A stretch of DNA of 64,000 nt from NCBI RefSeq assembly GCF_014646155.1, contig NZ_BMMX01000001.1:855720-919719 (forward strand), in the 5' to 3' direction. The position numbers were made by a program, and so were the translations under genes. Source of the DNA: Mangrovihabitans endophyticus (lineage in GTDB: Bacteria; Actinomycetota; Actinomycetes; Mycobacteriales; Micromonosporaceae). Under the pieces are notes generated by a model. It worked only from the letters and a program-made list of their open reading frames with translations. It did no database searches and was not told the DNA's origin. This document shows, piece by piece, positions 16,196 through 24,127 of the stretch; the first letter of the stretch is position 1; each line of letters starts with the position of its first letter.

Positions 16196-16618
16196 CTAGG
16201 GCGCCGGTCGCGTGTCGATCTCCATCCAGCGCTCCGGGTAACCGACCGGCGCGAACCCGGCCTTGGCGTACACCCCGTGCGCGTCCAGCGTCGCCAGCAC
16301 CGCACGCTTGATGCCGTGGCGTCCGGTCCACTCGACCGTCCACTGGGCGAGCATCGAGCCCAGGCCGTGGCCCCGGTGGTCGGGGTCGACATAAACATCG
16401 CAGAGCCAGACGAAGGTCGCGCAGTCGGACACGATGCGCGCCACCGCGACCTGCTGCCGGTCGGCCGTGAACAGACCAGCCGGAAACGAGTGAGCGAACG
16501 ATCGTTCGATCACCTCGCGCGTGCGCCCCCTGGCCCAGTACGCGTCGGTGCTGATCCAGCGCACGACGCGGTCCATGTCGAGGTCGGCCGGGTCCTCGCT
16601 CAGCCAGTAGTCGCTCAT
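16196..16618 (-). CDS. GNAT-family N-acetyltransferase
   Basis: A 140-residue acetyltransferase of the GCN5 fold. The acetyl-CoA pyrophosphate-binding loop is visible as YVDPDHRGHGLGSMLAQ near residues 76-92, followed by AVLATLDAHGVYAKAGFAPVGY, the usual motif B. It starts MSDYWLSEDPADLDMDR, typical of small actinomycete GNATs. The acceptor amine is unknown. Its stop directly abuts the stop of the convergent epimerase gene. Confidence 0.85.
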   Translation of the reverse strand: MSDYWLSEDPADLDMDRVVRWISTDAYWARGRTREVIERSFAHSFPAGLFTADRQQVAVARIVSDCATFVWLCDVYVDPDHRGHGLGSMLAQWTVEWTGRHGIKRAVLATLDAHGVYAKAGFAPVGYPERWMEIDTRPAP

Positions 16619-16708
16619 CCGGCTATGTCTACCGGAGGACTACGCTCACGACGCAATCCAATTCCGCACCGGTGGTACCGGCACACCGAGGAAAGGTCAG
16701 GACCGCGA

Positions 16709-17020
16709 ATGATCGCCCGGATATGGCAAGGATGGGCCCCGAGGGCCACCGCTGACGACTATCAGCAGCATTACGAAGCCGAGGTGGCCGAGCATCTGCG
16801 GCAGGCCCCCGGCTTCCGCGGCGCGCGCCTGCTGCGCCGTGACGACGGCGACGAGGTGATGTTCACCTCCCTCACGTTCTTCGCCAGCCTGAACGACGTA
16901 CGCGCCTTCGCCGGCGAGGATCTCGAACGGGCCGTGGTCGAGGAGGCCGCACGCCGCGTCCTGAGCCGGTGGGATGACCACGTCACCCACCACGAGGTCG
17001 CCGCCGACATCCAGAAATGA
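16709..17020 (+). CDS. Antibiotic biosynthesis monooxygenase (ABM) domain protein
   Basis: A 103-residue ferredoxin-like alpha/beta barrel. MIARIWQGWAPRATADDYQQ and the late FLYARSF-like strand are typical of small ABM/heme-degrading-type monooxygenases found as single genes in actinomycetes. Start ATG 16709 has GAGGAAAGG upstream; longer frames are shadow. Proteins of this size often act without cofactor on quinones, or bind haem; the substrate cannot be inferred and there is no pathway neighbour. Confidence 0.75.
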   Translation: MIARIWQGWAPRATADDYQQHYEAEVAEHLRQAPGFRGARLLRRDDGDEVMFTSLTFFASLNDVRAFAGEDLERAVVEEAARRVLSRWDDHVTHHEVAADIQK

Positions 17021-17117
17021 TCACAGCCGCCTTGACTTCACGTCCACGTGAGCAATGTCGCCGGGGCGGACCGGTGAACAACCGGAACGGCGCTCACGCC
17101 GGGGTGGGCACCGGCTC

Positions 17118-17774
17118 TCAAGCGTCGCTGGAGACGCTGAGCAGGCGCATCAATTCGCTGGGTGACGTGGTGTAGGCGACGTTCTCGGCCTGTTGCAACT
17201 CCGCCTGAACGGGGTCGAGGCGGGCGCTGGAACTGTAGAAGACGACTGGTGTATCCATTCCGGACCTTCTGATCTCGCGCAGCAGATCCATTCCGGCGCG
17301 AGGGTTGTATTTCCCGCCTTCCTCCACGCGGCCCATGTCGGAGATGATCACACTGAAAGGTCCGGCACTGCCTATCCGCTGCAATGCGGATGTCGTCGAC
17401 CCCGCCTGGACTATCCGCCGCCCGGCTTCAGCGAGGCGGGCCCTCTCGTAGACGTTTGCCTCCAGGCGGTCGTCCACCCACAGCACCGCATTGGTCGGCG
17501 CCGCGGGGGCTGGCGGGAGGTGCGGGCCCGAGTCGCCAGGCGAATCGCTACGCATGGACTCTTCAAGCTCATTGACCCGATCCTGCAAGTCGCTGATGAG
17601 TTTGCGGAGTTCTTCGGAGGCTCGCTGCACCGACACTTTCGCACCGGCAACCTCGATGTCGATGGAGTCGCTCTGACTGAGGAATCGCTTGAGCACCGGA
17701 AAGAGAGCCGCGAGTAGCGCCGCTACGACGAGAGGCCACAACAGTGATGCGATGGCGTTCAAGATTTCGGCCAA
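17118..17774 (-). CDS. Membrane-anchored stand-alone receiver-like protein
   Basis: A 218-residue protein in three parts. An N-terminal membrane helix (LLWPLVVAALLAALFPVL, about 11-28) is followed by a coiled coil (about 48-75, ASEELRKLISDLQDRVNEL) and a CheY-like domain (about 95-215). The acidic pair is at D101/D102, the predicted phospho-acceptor at D146 (VIISDMGRVEEGG) and the Ser/Thr switch at S161-S163. The conserved receiver lysine seems absent (AYTTSPSEL). No output domain or histidine kinase is nearby. Membrane-tethered receivers of this form are unusual, and it could be a scaffold or a TIR/receiver-like sensor rather than a phosphorelay part. Confidence 0.65.
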   Translation of the reverse strand: MAEILNAIASLLWPLVVAALLAALFPVLKRFLSQSDSIDIEVAGAKVSVQRASEELRKLISDLQDRVNELEESMRSDSPGDSGPHLPPAPAAPTNAVLWVDDRLEANVYERARLAEAGRRIVQAGSTTSALQRIGSAGPFSVIISDMGRVEEGGKYNPRAGMDLLREIRRSGMDTPVVFYSSSARLDPVQAELQQAENVAYTTSPSELMRLLSVSSDA

Positions 17775-18144
17775 CAGGCGCTCCCGATGTTCTGATCACA
17801 TCCGACCCCGGCGCGGCAGCCTATCAAGGACCGGCCGTGGCAGCAGCACAAGAGCTTCATCGTCGGTATTCCGGTCTCGACGACGTCGATCTGGGGCCGC
17901 CCCTGTCCGCCTCCCCCTTACTACGCCCCGACCCTTGATCACCGATGGGGTGAGCCCGGCGAGGGGCGGGGTGGTGGTGAGCATCGAGAACCGGCCGCTC
18001 TAGCCCGGTCCCGCGGGCCGGTCACGGCCTGCGGAACACGGCTGAGCCCCTCCGGCAAGGCCGCTCGGCGGCGCCCCGAGGCACGGGGCGCCGCCCGGCT
18101 GCACGAGCCGGGGTGAGTTCGCCCCCTCGCGCTGCGGGCGGTGG
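17775..18144. other. 370-bp stretch without a convincing gene
   Basis: No frame here has a ribosome site or family resemblance. It holds the presumed upstream region of the receiver gene and, at 18067-18095, the strong hairpin described separately. Nothing else was seen. Confidence 0.6.
18067..18095. terminator. Strong GC hairpin after the TetR gene
   Basis: GGCGGCGCCCCG and CGGGGCGCCGCC form a perfect 12-bp stem with a 5-nt loop, 50 bp beyond the stop of the minus-strand TetR gene. This is a typical actinomycete terminator without a T tract. Confidence 0.6.
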
Positions 18145-18840
18145 TCAGGCCCGGTCCTCCGCGCGGCGGCGGCGTTCCAGCCCGTCGAGCAGGATGTCGA
18201 GGGCGAAGGCGAACTCGTCATCGTCGTCGCAGCCGCCCAGGGGGCCGTCGTGGGACACCGCGGTCGCCAGCTCGGCGATGTGCGGCAACGTCGCCGCCCA
18301 CTGCGCGGCCTGCGCGGCCAGCACCTCCGGCGACGGCTGGCTGGCCGGCGAGTCGTCGAAGAGGTCCTGGCTGAACCCGAGGATCCGGCTGCCCAGCAGG
18401 TGCAGGGCGTGGTGGCCGAGGCCGACCGAACAGCCGCCCCGGCGCATCACCGCAAGCACCCGCTCGATGTGCCGCATGACCGCGGGGCTCGGATCGTTGC
18501 GCTGTTCCAGGATGCGGGCCGCCCACGGGTGCCGGGCCATCGTCGCGCGCGCCACCATGATCAGTTCACGGAGCTGCCCGGTCCATGCGTCACCGTCCGG
18601 CGGCTCCGGTTCGATCTCCGCGACCACCGCGTCGGCCATGGCGATGAGCAGGGCCTTCTTGTCCGGCAGGTGGTAGTAGATCGACATCGCGTCGACGCCC
18701 AGTTGCTGGGCCAGGCGTCGCATGCTCAGCGCCGCCAGGCCCTCTCGGTCGGCCAGGTCGACGGCCGCGGAGACGATGCTCTCCCGGCTCAGTCGGGCGC
18801 CTGCGCGGGTGGCGGAGCCGGTGGTGGATCGTCGTGGCAC
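18145..18840 (-). CDS. TetR/AcrR-family repressor
   Basis: A 231-residue regulator. The N-terminal helix-turn-helix is ALSMRRLAQQLGVDAMSIYYHLPDKKALL (split here as two overlapping motifs), and the C-terminal ligand domain resembles the TetR_C_1 class (ARATMARHPWAARI). It is divergent from a deazaflavin-reductase gene. The 85-bp gap between them contains a 28-bp near-perfect palindrome, so it very likely represses itself and that gene. The ligand is unknown. Confidence 0.9.
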   Translation of the reverse strand: MPRRSTTGSATRAGARLSRESIVSAAVDLADREGLAALSMRRLAQQLGVDAMSIYYHLPDKKALLIAMADAVVAEIEPEPPDGDAWTGQLRELIMVARATMARHPWAARILEQRNDPSPAVMRHIERVLAVMRRGGCSVGLGHHALHLLGSRILGFSQDLFDDSPASQPSPEVLAAQAAQWAATLPHIAELATAVSHDGPLGGCDDDDEFAFALDILLDGLERRRRAEDRA

Positions 18841-18881
18841 CCAGCGAGCTTACTTCTTCCCAGATTGGCGGACGGCCGCTA

Positions 18882-18909
18882 CCCTACGATGTAGGACTAC
18901 AGCGTAGGG
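18882..18909. promoter_or_regulatory. TetR operator between divergent genes
   Basis: The arms CCCTACGATGTAG and CTACAGCGTAGGG match at 12 of 13 positions around a 2-bp centre. The site lies 16 bp before the start of the reductase gene and 41 bp from the TetR start, where it would block both promoters. Confidence 0.75.
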
Positions 18910-18925
18910 CAGGGGAGGCTCCGCC

Positions 18926-19387
18926 ATGGTCAAGACACTTCCGCCGCGATGGTTCGTCCGCACCGCCTGGGTCGCGCACAAGGCGCTGCTCGGCGTCACC
19001 AGGGACCGGGTGGGGCTGTCCGCCCCGGCCCGCGACGGCAAGTTCGGCATGCTCCGGCTGCACACCGTCGGGCGCAAGTCGGGCAAGCCCAGGGCGGTGG
19101 TGCTCGGATACATCGAGGACGGCGACAACCTGGTCACCCTGGCGATGAACGGCTGGGCGCCGCCGGACCCCGGCTGGTGGCTCAACCTCAAGGCCCGGCC
19201 GGAGGCGACGGTGGACATGGTCAGCGGCCGGCGCGCCGTCCACGCCCGGGAGGCGGTCGGCGACGAGCGGGCGCGGCTGTGGGCCGAGCTGCGCCGCCAC
19301 TCGGGGTACGGCGAACTGGATGCGCTCGCGGCCCGGCGCGGCCGGGAGACGGCAGTGGTCGTGCTGGTGCCGAGCCCGCCGAGCTGA
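18926..19387 (+). CDS. Deazaflavin (F420)-dependent nitroreductase-family protein
   Basis: A 153-residue split beta-barrel protein of the DUF385/Ddn family. MLRLHTVGRKSGKPRAVVLGY and MNGWAPPDPGWWLNLKA (about 71-87) are signature strands of this group, which uses reduced F420 to reduce quinones, nitro compounds or other xenobiotics. The start ATG 18926 has GGGGAGG 8 nt upstream. It is controlled by the divergent TetR through the operator just upstream, consistent with inducible detoxification. Confidence 0.85.
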   Translation: MVKTLPPRWFVRTAWVAHKALLGVTRDRVGLSAPARDGKFGMLRLHTVGRKSGKPRAVVLGYIEDGDNLVTLAMNGWAPPDPGWWLNLKARPEATVDMVSGRRAVHAREAVGDERARLWAELRRHSGYGELDALAARRGRETAVVVLVPSPPS

Positions 19388-19516
19388 CCGTCCGGGGGCG
19401 GCCACCACCGGCACACCGATGGTGGTGACACCCCACGCAGTCGAGTCCGGCGGCACGCCGCGCCGCGCCGATCTCGTGCTTGCCGCGGGCCTCGTTCCGT
19501 GCGACCGTCACGGCTG

Positions 19517-20557
19517 ATGTCTGACATGCGCGCCCTGGTGTTCACCGGTCCGGGCAAGGCCGAGGTGTGGCGCGTGCCCGAGCCCGAGGCCGCCGCCGGG
19601 CAGGTCGTCATCGAGGTGGAGCGGGTCGGCATCTGCGGAACCGACGTCGAGCTGTTCACCGGCGCGATGAGCTATCTGCGCACGGGGCGCTCGTCATACC
19701 CGCTGCGGCCGGGTCATGAATGGGCCGGCACGGTCGTGGCCGCCGGACCCGGCGCCGACCCGGCCTGGATCGGCCGCCGGGTCACCGGTGACACCATGGT
19801 CGCCTGTGGACAGTGCCGCCGCTGCCGGGGTGGGCGCCATCACGTGTGCGCGCGGATGCGCGAGATCGGCATCGCGGACGGGCTGCCCGGTGCGCTGGCC
19901 GAGCGCATCGCCTTCCCGGTCGCCTACCTGAAGCCGTTGCCGGACGACATGGATGCCACGGCCGGTGCGATGGTGGAGCCGGGCGGCAATGCGCTGCGCG
20001 CCGTCGAAGCGGCCGCGGTCGCGCCCGGCGAACGCCTGCTGGTGCTCGGCACCGGGACTATCGGCCTGCTCGCGGCGATGTTCGCCCGCGCCCGCGGCGC
20101 CGAGGTCCACCTGCTGGGTCTGCACCCCGAGGCGCTGATCGGTGACCTCGGCTTCGACCACGGCTGGACGCGGGACACGCTGCCGGCGCTCGCCTGGGAC
20201 GGTGTCATCGACGCCACCACCGGGGCGGGCATGCCGGCCCTCGCGCTCGCCCTCGTCGAGCCCGGCCGCCGGATCGTGCACATCGGACTGTCGAGCACGC
20301 CCAGCACCATCGACACGCGCGACATGGTTCTCAAGGACGTCACCGCGGTCGGCATTCTGGGCGCCTCGGCCGGGCTGGAGGGCGCCGTCACCGCGTACGC
20401 GAAGAAGGATGTGGACCCGCGGCCGTTGGTCGCCGCGACCGTGACCCTGGAGGAGATCTCCGGCGTGCTGGCCGGGCGACGCCCTCCGCGGGCCGGACCC
20501 GGTCCCAAAATCCACGTGGATCCGCGGAGGGATCAGGACACCAGACCTCGGCGGTAG
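19517..20557 (+). CDS. Zinc-dependent alcohol dehydrogenase (MDR family)
   Basis: A 346-residue medium-chain dehydrogenase. The catalytic zinc ligands lie in VGICGTDVELF and PGHEWAGTV. The structural zinc site is degenerate but cysteine-containing (CGQCRRCRGGRHHVC). The Rossmann motif is LGTGTIG near residue 180. Resemblance is to sorbitol/threonine/glucose dehydrogenase types. The domain ends at KIHVDP; a short Arg-rich tail follows and overlaps the convergent response regulator by 25 bp. ATG 19517 is preferred to 19499 because it begins closer to the domain; the ribosome site is weak. Confidence 0.8.
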   Translation: MSDMRALVFTGPGKAEVWRVPEPEAAAGQVVIEVERVGICGTDVELFTGAMSYLRTGRSSYPLRPGHEWAGTVVAAGPGADPAWIGRRVTGDTMVACGQCRRCRGGRHHVCARMREIGIADGLPGALAERIAFPVAYLKPLPDDMDATAGAMVEPGGNALRAVEAAAVAPGERLLVLGTGTIGLLAAMFARARGAEVHLLGLHPEALIGDLGFDHGWTRDTLPALAWDGVIDATTGAGMPALALALVEPGRRIVHIGLSSTPSTIDTRDMVLKDVTAVGILGASAGLEGAVTAYAKKDVDPRPLVAATVTLEEISGVLAGRRPPRAGPGPKIHVDPRRDQDTRPRR

Positions 20558-21192
20558 GCGTAGACCACCGCCTGCACGCGGTCGCGCAGGTCGAGTTTGG
20601 TCAGGATGCGCGACACGTACGTCTTGACCGTCTCCTGACTGATCACCAGCGCGGCGGCGATCTCGGCGTTGGACAGGCCGTCCGCGATCAGGTGCAACAC
20701 CTCCCGCTCGCGTGGAGTCAACGGGATGTCGTCCGGCGTGCCCGCGGCGGGCCGGATACGCGCGGCGTACCGGCCCACCAACTGGCGGGTCACCTCGGGA
20801 GCCAGCAGCGCCGCGCCGGCCGCGACCGTGCGGATGCCGTGCAGTAGCTGGGCGGGCGGGGCGTCCTTCAGCAGGAAGCCGCTGGCACCCGCGCGCAATG
20901 CCTCGTAGACGTACTCGTCGAGGTTGAACGTGGTCACCACGAGCACCTTCGCGGGACGCGGCACACCGGCGCCCGCCAGCCGTCGGGTCGCCTCGATGCC
21001 GTCGCTCACCGGCATTCGCACGTCCATCACCACCACGTCCGGGTTCAGCCTGCCGGCCAGGTCCACCGCGGCCCGTCCGTCCGCGCATTCGCCGACCACG
21101 GCCATGTCGGGCTGGGCGTCGATGATGGTGGCGAAGCCGGCGCGAATCAACGCCTGGTCGTCGGCGACCAGCACCCGGACGGGATCGGTCAC
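20533..21192 (-). CDS. NarL/LuxR-type response regulator
   Basis: A 219-residue regulator with a receiver domain (acidic D11/D12, phospho-acceptor D57 in VVVMDVRMPVSDG) and a C-terminal LuxR helix-turn-helix (LTPREREVLHLIADGLSNAEIA region). Its GTG/ATG start overlaps the stop of the sensor kinase gene by 4 bp, so the two form a cognate pair. The tandem lies downstream of a CPBP protease gene in one operon. Confidence 0.9.
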   Translation of the reverse strand: MTDPVRVLVADDQALIRAGFATIIDAQPDMAVVGECADGRAAVDLAGRLNPDVVVMDVRMPVSDGIEATRRLAGAGVPRPAKVLVVTTFNLDEYVYEALRAGASGFLLKDAPPAQLLHGIRTVAAGAALLAPEVTRQLVGRYAARIRPAAGTPDDIPLTPREREVLHLIADGLSNAEIAAALVISQETVKTYVSRILTKLDLRDRVQAVVYAYRRGLVS

Positions 21193-22325
21193 GACGCGTC
21201 GCCCACCGGGATGCGCGCCCGGACCTCGAACCCGCCGCCCGGGCGCGGACCGGCGTCGAATCCGCCGCCGAGCGCGGCTACCCGGTCACGCAGGCCGTCC
21301 AGCCCCCGGCCGCCGCCGGGGGACGCCGCCCCGGTACCCGTGCCGTCCGTGCTGACTTCCACCGTGATCTCCCGTCCGCCGTGGCGCACCTCGACGGTGG
21401 TCGTGGCACCGTGGTCGTGCTTCAAGGCGTTGGTCAGCGCCTCCTGCACCACCCGGTGGACCGCGACCCCGGCCGCGCCGCCCTCGGCCGCGGCGCCGCC
21501 CGCGTCCGTGAACAGCACCGGCTGTCCGGCCCGGCGAGCCCGCTCGACAAGCGCCCGCACATCGGCGGCGGTGCCGCGATGACCGGGATCGAGCAGATTC
21601 AGCATCCCGCGCAGATCGGTGAGGGCGTGCCGGCCGGTGTCGGCGACCGCGCTCAGCGTCTGCTCCAACCGCTCCGGCGCGGCGGCCAGATAGCACGCCG
21701 ACTCCACCTGCACGACCATCGCCGTCACGTGATGCGTCACCACGTCGTGCAGTTCCCGGGCGATCCGGGTGCGCTCGGCGGCGCGAGTGGCGTCCGCGAC
21801 GTGCCGCCGACGCTCCGCCTCGGCGGCCCGGGTCTGCCGCAACCACGCCCCCGCGCTCCACGCGATGGCCAGCGCGACGAAGAACGTGACGAACCCGGTG
21901 ACGCCCTCGCCGGAACCCTGCCGGTCCAGCGCGATCGCCAGCGGCACATACCCGGCGGACAGCAGGACCAGCGTGACCAGCCGGTGCCGCTGCTGATGCG
22001 CTCCGGCGCTGAGCAGGGCGATCGGCAACGCCGCGCCCGCGACCAGGTGATAGGCGCGGACCTGGTCGACGGCGAACCCGGCGGCCACCAGCGTGAGGCT
22101 CGGGGCCGGCCATCGGCGGCGCACCACCAGCGGAAGGCACTCGACCGCGATCACCACGGCGGTCAGCGCGTCAAACGGCCGACCCGGCAGGTCACCGAGC
22201 TGGGTGCCCCGGTTGTGCAGGGACGGCACGAGCGACGCTGCCGCCAGTGCCAGCGCCAGCGGGGAATCCCGGACCGCGACGTCGCACCGACGCCACCGAT
22301 CCGGGAACCGCCGGAGGTCGATCAC
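21189..22325 (-). CDS. NarL-family sensor histidine kinase
   Basis: A 378-residue kinase. Four or five N-terminal membrane helices are followed by a HisKA_3 dimerisation domain with the phosphorylated His in RIARELHDVVTHHVTAM, and an HATPase_c with GGGRGLDGLRDRVAALGG near the end. GTG 22325 is selected because GTGA overlaps the stop of the upstream CPBP gene; the longer frame is shadow. It pairs with the LuxR-type regulator immediately downstream. The signal is unknown. Confidence 0.88.
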   Translation of the reverse strand: MIDLRRFPDRWRRCDVAVRDSPLALALAAASLVPSLHNRGTQLGDLPGRPFDALTAVVIAVECLPLVVRRRWPAPSLTLVAAGFAVDQVRAYHLVAGAALPIALLSAGAHQQRHRLVTLVLLSAGYVPLAIALDRQGSGEGVTGFVTFFVALAIAWSAGAWLRQTRAAEAERRRHVADATRAAERTRIARELHDVVTHHVTAMVVQVESACYLAAAPERLEQTLSAVADTGRHALTDLRGMLNLLDPGHRGTAADVRALVERARRAGQPVLFTDAGGAAAEGGAAGVAVHRVVQEALTNALKHDHGATTTVEVRHGGREITVEVSTDGTGTGAASPGGGRGLDGLRDRVAALGGGFDAGPRPGGGFEVRARIPVGDAS

Positions 22326-23155
22326 CGGGCCACCATAGCGGCAGCCGGTTCGGCGGCGCGGCGGCGCCGCGGGACGATCGTGCCGCGACGGTGCGCCAGC
22401 CACAGGAACGCCCACGTCAGCAGCACCCCGGCGGCCACCGTGACGAGGCTGCCCTCCGGCCCGAAATCACCGCCGGTGATCGGTGCCGGGCCGGACATGC
22501 CGGCTTCCAGCAGCCCCGTGGACCGCCCGCTGCCGGAGACCACCACGCTGAAGATGCCGCCCGCAGCGAAATTCCAGCCGAAGTGCAGCCCGATCGGCAC
22601 CCACAGACTGCGGGTGGCGACATAACAGGCGGCCAGCATGAAGCCGGCCTCGACCGCGATGCACAGCGCGCCCCACAGGCTGGCATCCGGGTTCGCCAGA
22701 TGCATCAGGCCGAACAACACACCGGTGAGCACCAGCGCGATGGCGGTTCCGGCGCGCTGCTCCACGACGCGGAAGAGCACGCCGCGGAACAGCAGCTCCT
22801 CGGTGGTCGCCGCGGCGGCCATGAGGCCGAGAATGCCGACCGCGCCGGGCACCGAGCCGATCCCGCCGACGTGGTAGTCGCCGAGGACGGCGATGATGCC
22901 GACGACCACGCCGAACATCAGGATGCCGATCGTCGTGCCGCGGGTCAGCCCGCCGACGGCCGCGGAACCGGCAAGCTCGACCGGGGAGCGGTGCTCGGTG
23001 CGCCGCACCACCCAGCGGTAGACGACCGCCGTGAGCACCGCGGTGATCAGACCGGCGGCGAGCGCGAGCCAGGGGTTCTCCGACACCGCGGCGACCGCCT
23101 GACCGCCGAGAAAGGCCACCACGGCGACGGCGACGAGTTGCTTGATCAAACGCAT
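22322..23155 (-). CDS. CPBP-family intramembrane metalloprotease
   Basis: A 277-residue, about eight-helix membrane protein. The Abi/CPBP motifs are present: TTEELLFRGVLFR (EExxxR, motif 1), FGLMHL (motif 2 His) and HFGWNFAAG (motif 3). These proteases or chaperone-like proteins process CAAX proteins or provide bacteriocin self-immunity. It is the first gene of the operon with the sensor kinase and response regulator, so it could be a sensor partner or effector of that two-component system. ATG start MRLIKQ leads straight into helix 1. Confidence 0.85.
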   Translation of the reverse strand: MRLIKQLVAVAVVAFLGGQAVAAVSENPWLALAAGLITAVLTAVVYRWVVRRTEHRSPVELAGSAAVGGLTRGTTIGILMFGVVVGIIAVLGDYHVGGIGSVPGAVGILGLMAAAATTEELLFRGVLFRVVEQRAGTAIALVLTGVLFGLMHLANPDASLWGALCIAVEAGFMLAACYVATRSLWVPIGLHFGWNFAAGGIFSVVVSGSGRSTGLLEAGMSGPAPITGGDFGPEGSLVTVAAGVLLTWAFLWLAHRRGTIVPRRRRAAEPAAAMVAR

Positions 23156-23311
23156 GACGACTCCTTGACCCGGTCCTGCGGCTCAGATGCGCCGCGACTG
23201 CGCAGAACGCTACGAACCTTCCGGTCCGGAATCGTCACCGTCGGGTGGACACCCGCGGGTAGCTCGCGCGGGGGACACGGTGCCCACCCGCTCGGTCACG
23301 CCCGCTTGTCT

Positions 23312-23354
23312 TCTCTTTGGCTTTCCTTAGCCCGCCGGTACGCACGATGGGACC
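23312..23354 (+). promoter_or_regulatory. Cluster-specific bipartite promoter element, copy 1
   Basis: TCTCTTTGGCTTT (23312-23324), exactly 17 nt, then GCACGATGGG (23342-23351) followed by ACC. The identical 13-mer and 10-mer with identical spacing occur at 42183-42225. The element ends 41 bp before the ACP start. It does not resemble a housekeeping promoter and probably marks an alternative sigma factor or activator site. Confidence 0.7.
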
Positions 23355-23395
23355 GCTCAGATGTCCGACTGCCGTATGGACCGAGGAGAAACGTA

Positions 23396-24127
23396 ATGGC
23401 GCAAAACGGTGCCGGGCCTGATGTGCGGGCCGGCCGGGCAGCGGTGGAGCTCTCGCTCAGGGTGCTCTTCGGCGATGAATTCGTGGCCGGCGCGGAAGCG
23501 TCCTTCGTGGACTCGTTCGTGACCAGCAACGCCGCATGGCGGTCCACCCTGCTGTCGCTGTGGGCCCTGTCGAAGGGGACGAGCTCCCTCCCGCAGGCAC
23601 CCGCCCCGGACCCGGCCATCGCCGCGACGCAGGCGTCCGTCACGCCGGCCTCCCCGGCACCTGCGGCCCTGGTCGCTGCGCCGCCGGTCGCTGCGCCGCC
23701 GGTCGCTGCGCCGCCCGTCGCGGAGCCGCCGGTCGCTGCGCCGGTCACGGAGGTGCCGGCCACCGCGGCGGAGAACGGATCGTCGGCGGGATTCGAGGTG
23801 TTCGACCCCAGCACCGCGGCCGGCGACGGCATGCCCGAGCGGCGAGAGCCGTGGACGTACGAGGAGGTGCGGGCGACCCTGGTCGCCCTGCTGGAGGAGT
23901 CCACCGGCTATCCGGCGGAGGTCCTCGAGGACGACGCCGACCTGGAGGCGGACCTGGCCATCGACTCGGTCAAACAGGTCGAGGCGCTGGCCGGGCTGCG
24001 CGAGCGGTACGGGCTGGCCATCGAAGACAGCTTCACCATCCGCGACTACCGGACCATTCGCCAGGCGGTGAAGTACATGACCGACCGGTTGAACAACGAA
24101 CGGTCCAGCCGGGCGGTGGCGCCATGA
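23396..24127 (+). CDS. Discrete acyl carrier protein with N-terminal extension
   Basis: A 243-residue protein. The C-terminal ~85 residues are an ACP with the phosphopantetheine serine S191 in LAIDSVKQVEAL, a version close to PUFA-synthase carriers rather than fatty-acid AcpP. A Pro/Ala-rich linker (about 67-118) contains tandem VAAPP repeats, and the first ~60 residues (WRSTLLSLWALSKG) form an unrecognised helical domain. ATG 23396 has GAGGAG 9 nt upstream; the open frame extends far upstream but is shadow. Its TGA overlaps the next gene's ATG. It is the likely carrier for the KS-KS-AT-KR-DH synthase, which has no ACP of its own. Confidence 0.85.
   Translation: MAQNGAGPDVRAGRAAVELSLRVLFGDEFVAGAEASFVDSFVTSNAAWRSTLLSLWALSKGTSSLPQAPAPDPAIAATQASVTPASPAPAALVAAPPVAAPPVAAPPVAEPPVAAPVTEVPATAAENGSSAGFEVFDPSTAAGDGMPERREPWTYEEVRATLVALLEESTGYPAEVLEDDADLEADLAIDSVKQVEALAGLRERYGLAIEDSFTIRDYRTIRQAVKYMTDRLNNERSSRAVAP
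23672..23746 (+). repeat. 15-bp tandem repeats encoding a VAAPP linker
   Basis: About five copies of GTCGCTGCGCCGCCG encode VAAPP units (one VAEPP, last VAAPV) in the ACP linker. Such Pro/Ala linkers keep carrier domains mobile; copy number may vary between strains. Confidence 0.8.

Noticed and set aside
22247..23395. Upstream extension of the ACP frame
   Set aside because: It is antisense to the CPBP protease gene and lacks a ribosome site; ATG 23396 has GAGGAG and the protein start fits.
23672..23746. Tandem repeats considered as a CRISPR-like or regulatory array
   Set aside because: The units are 15 bp, contiguous and in frame, encoding a VAAPP linker; there are no spacers.
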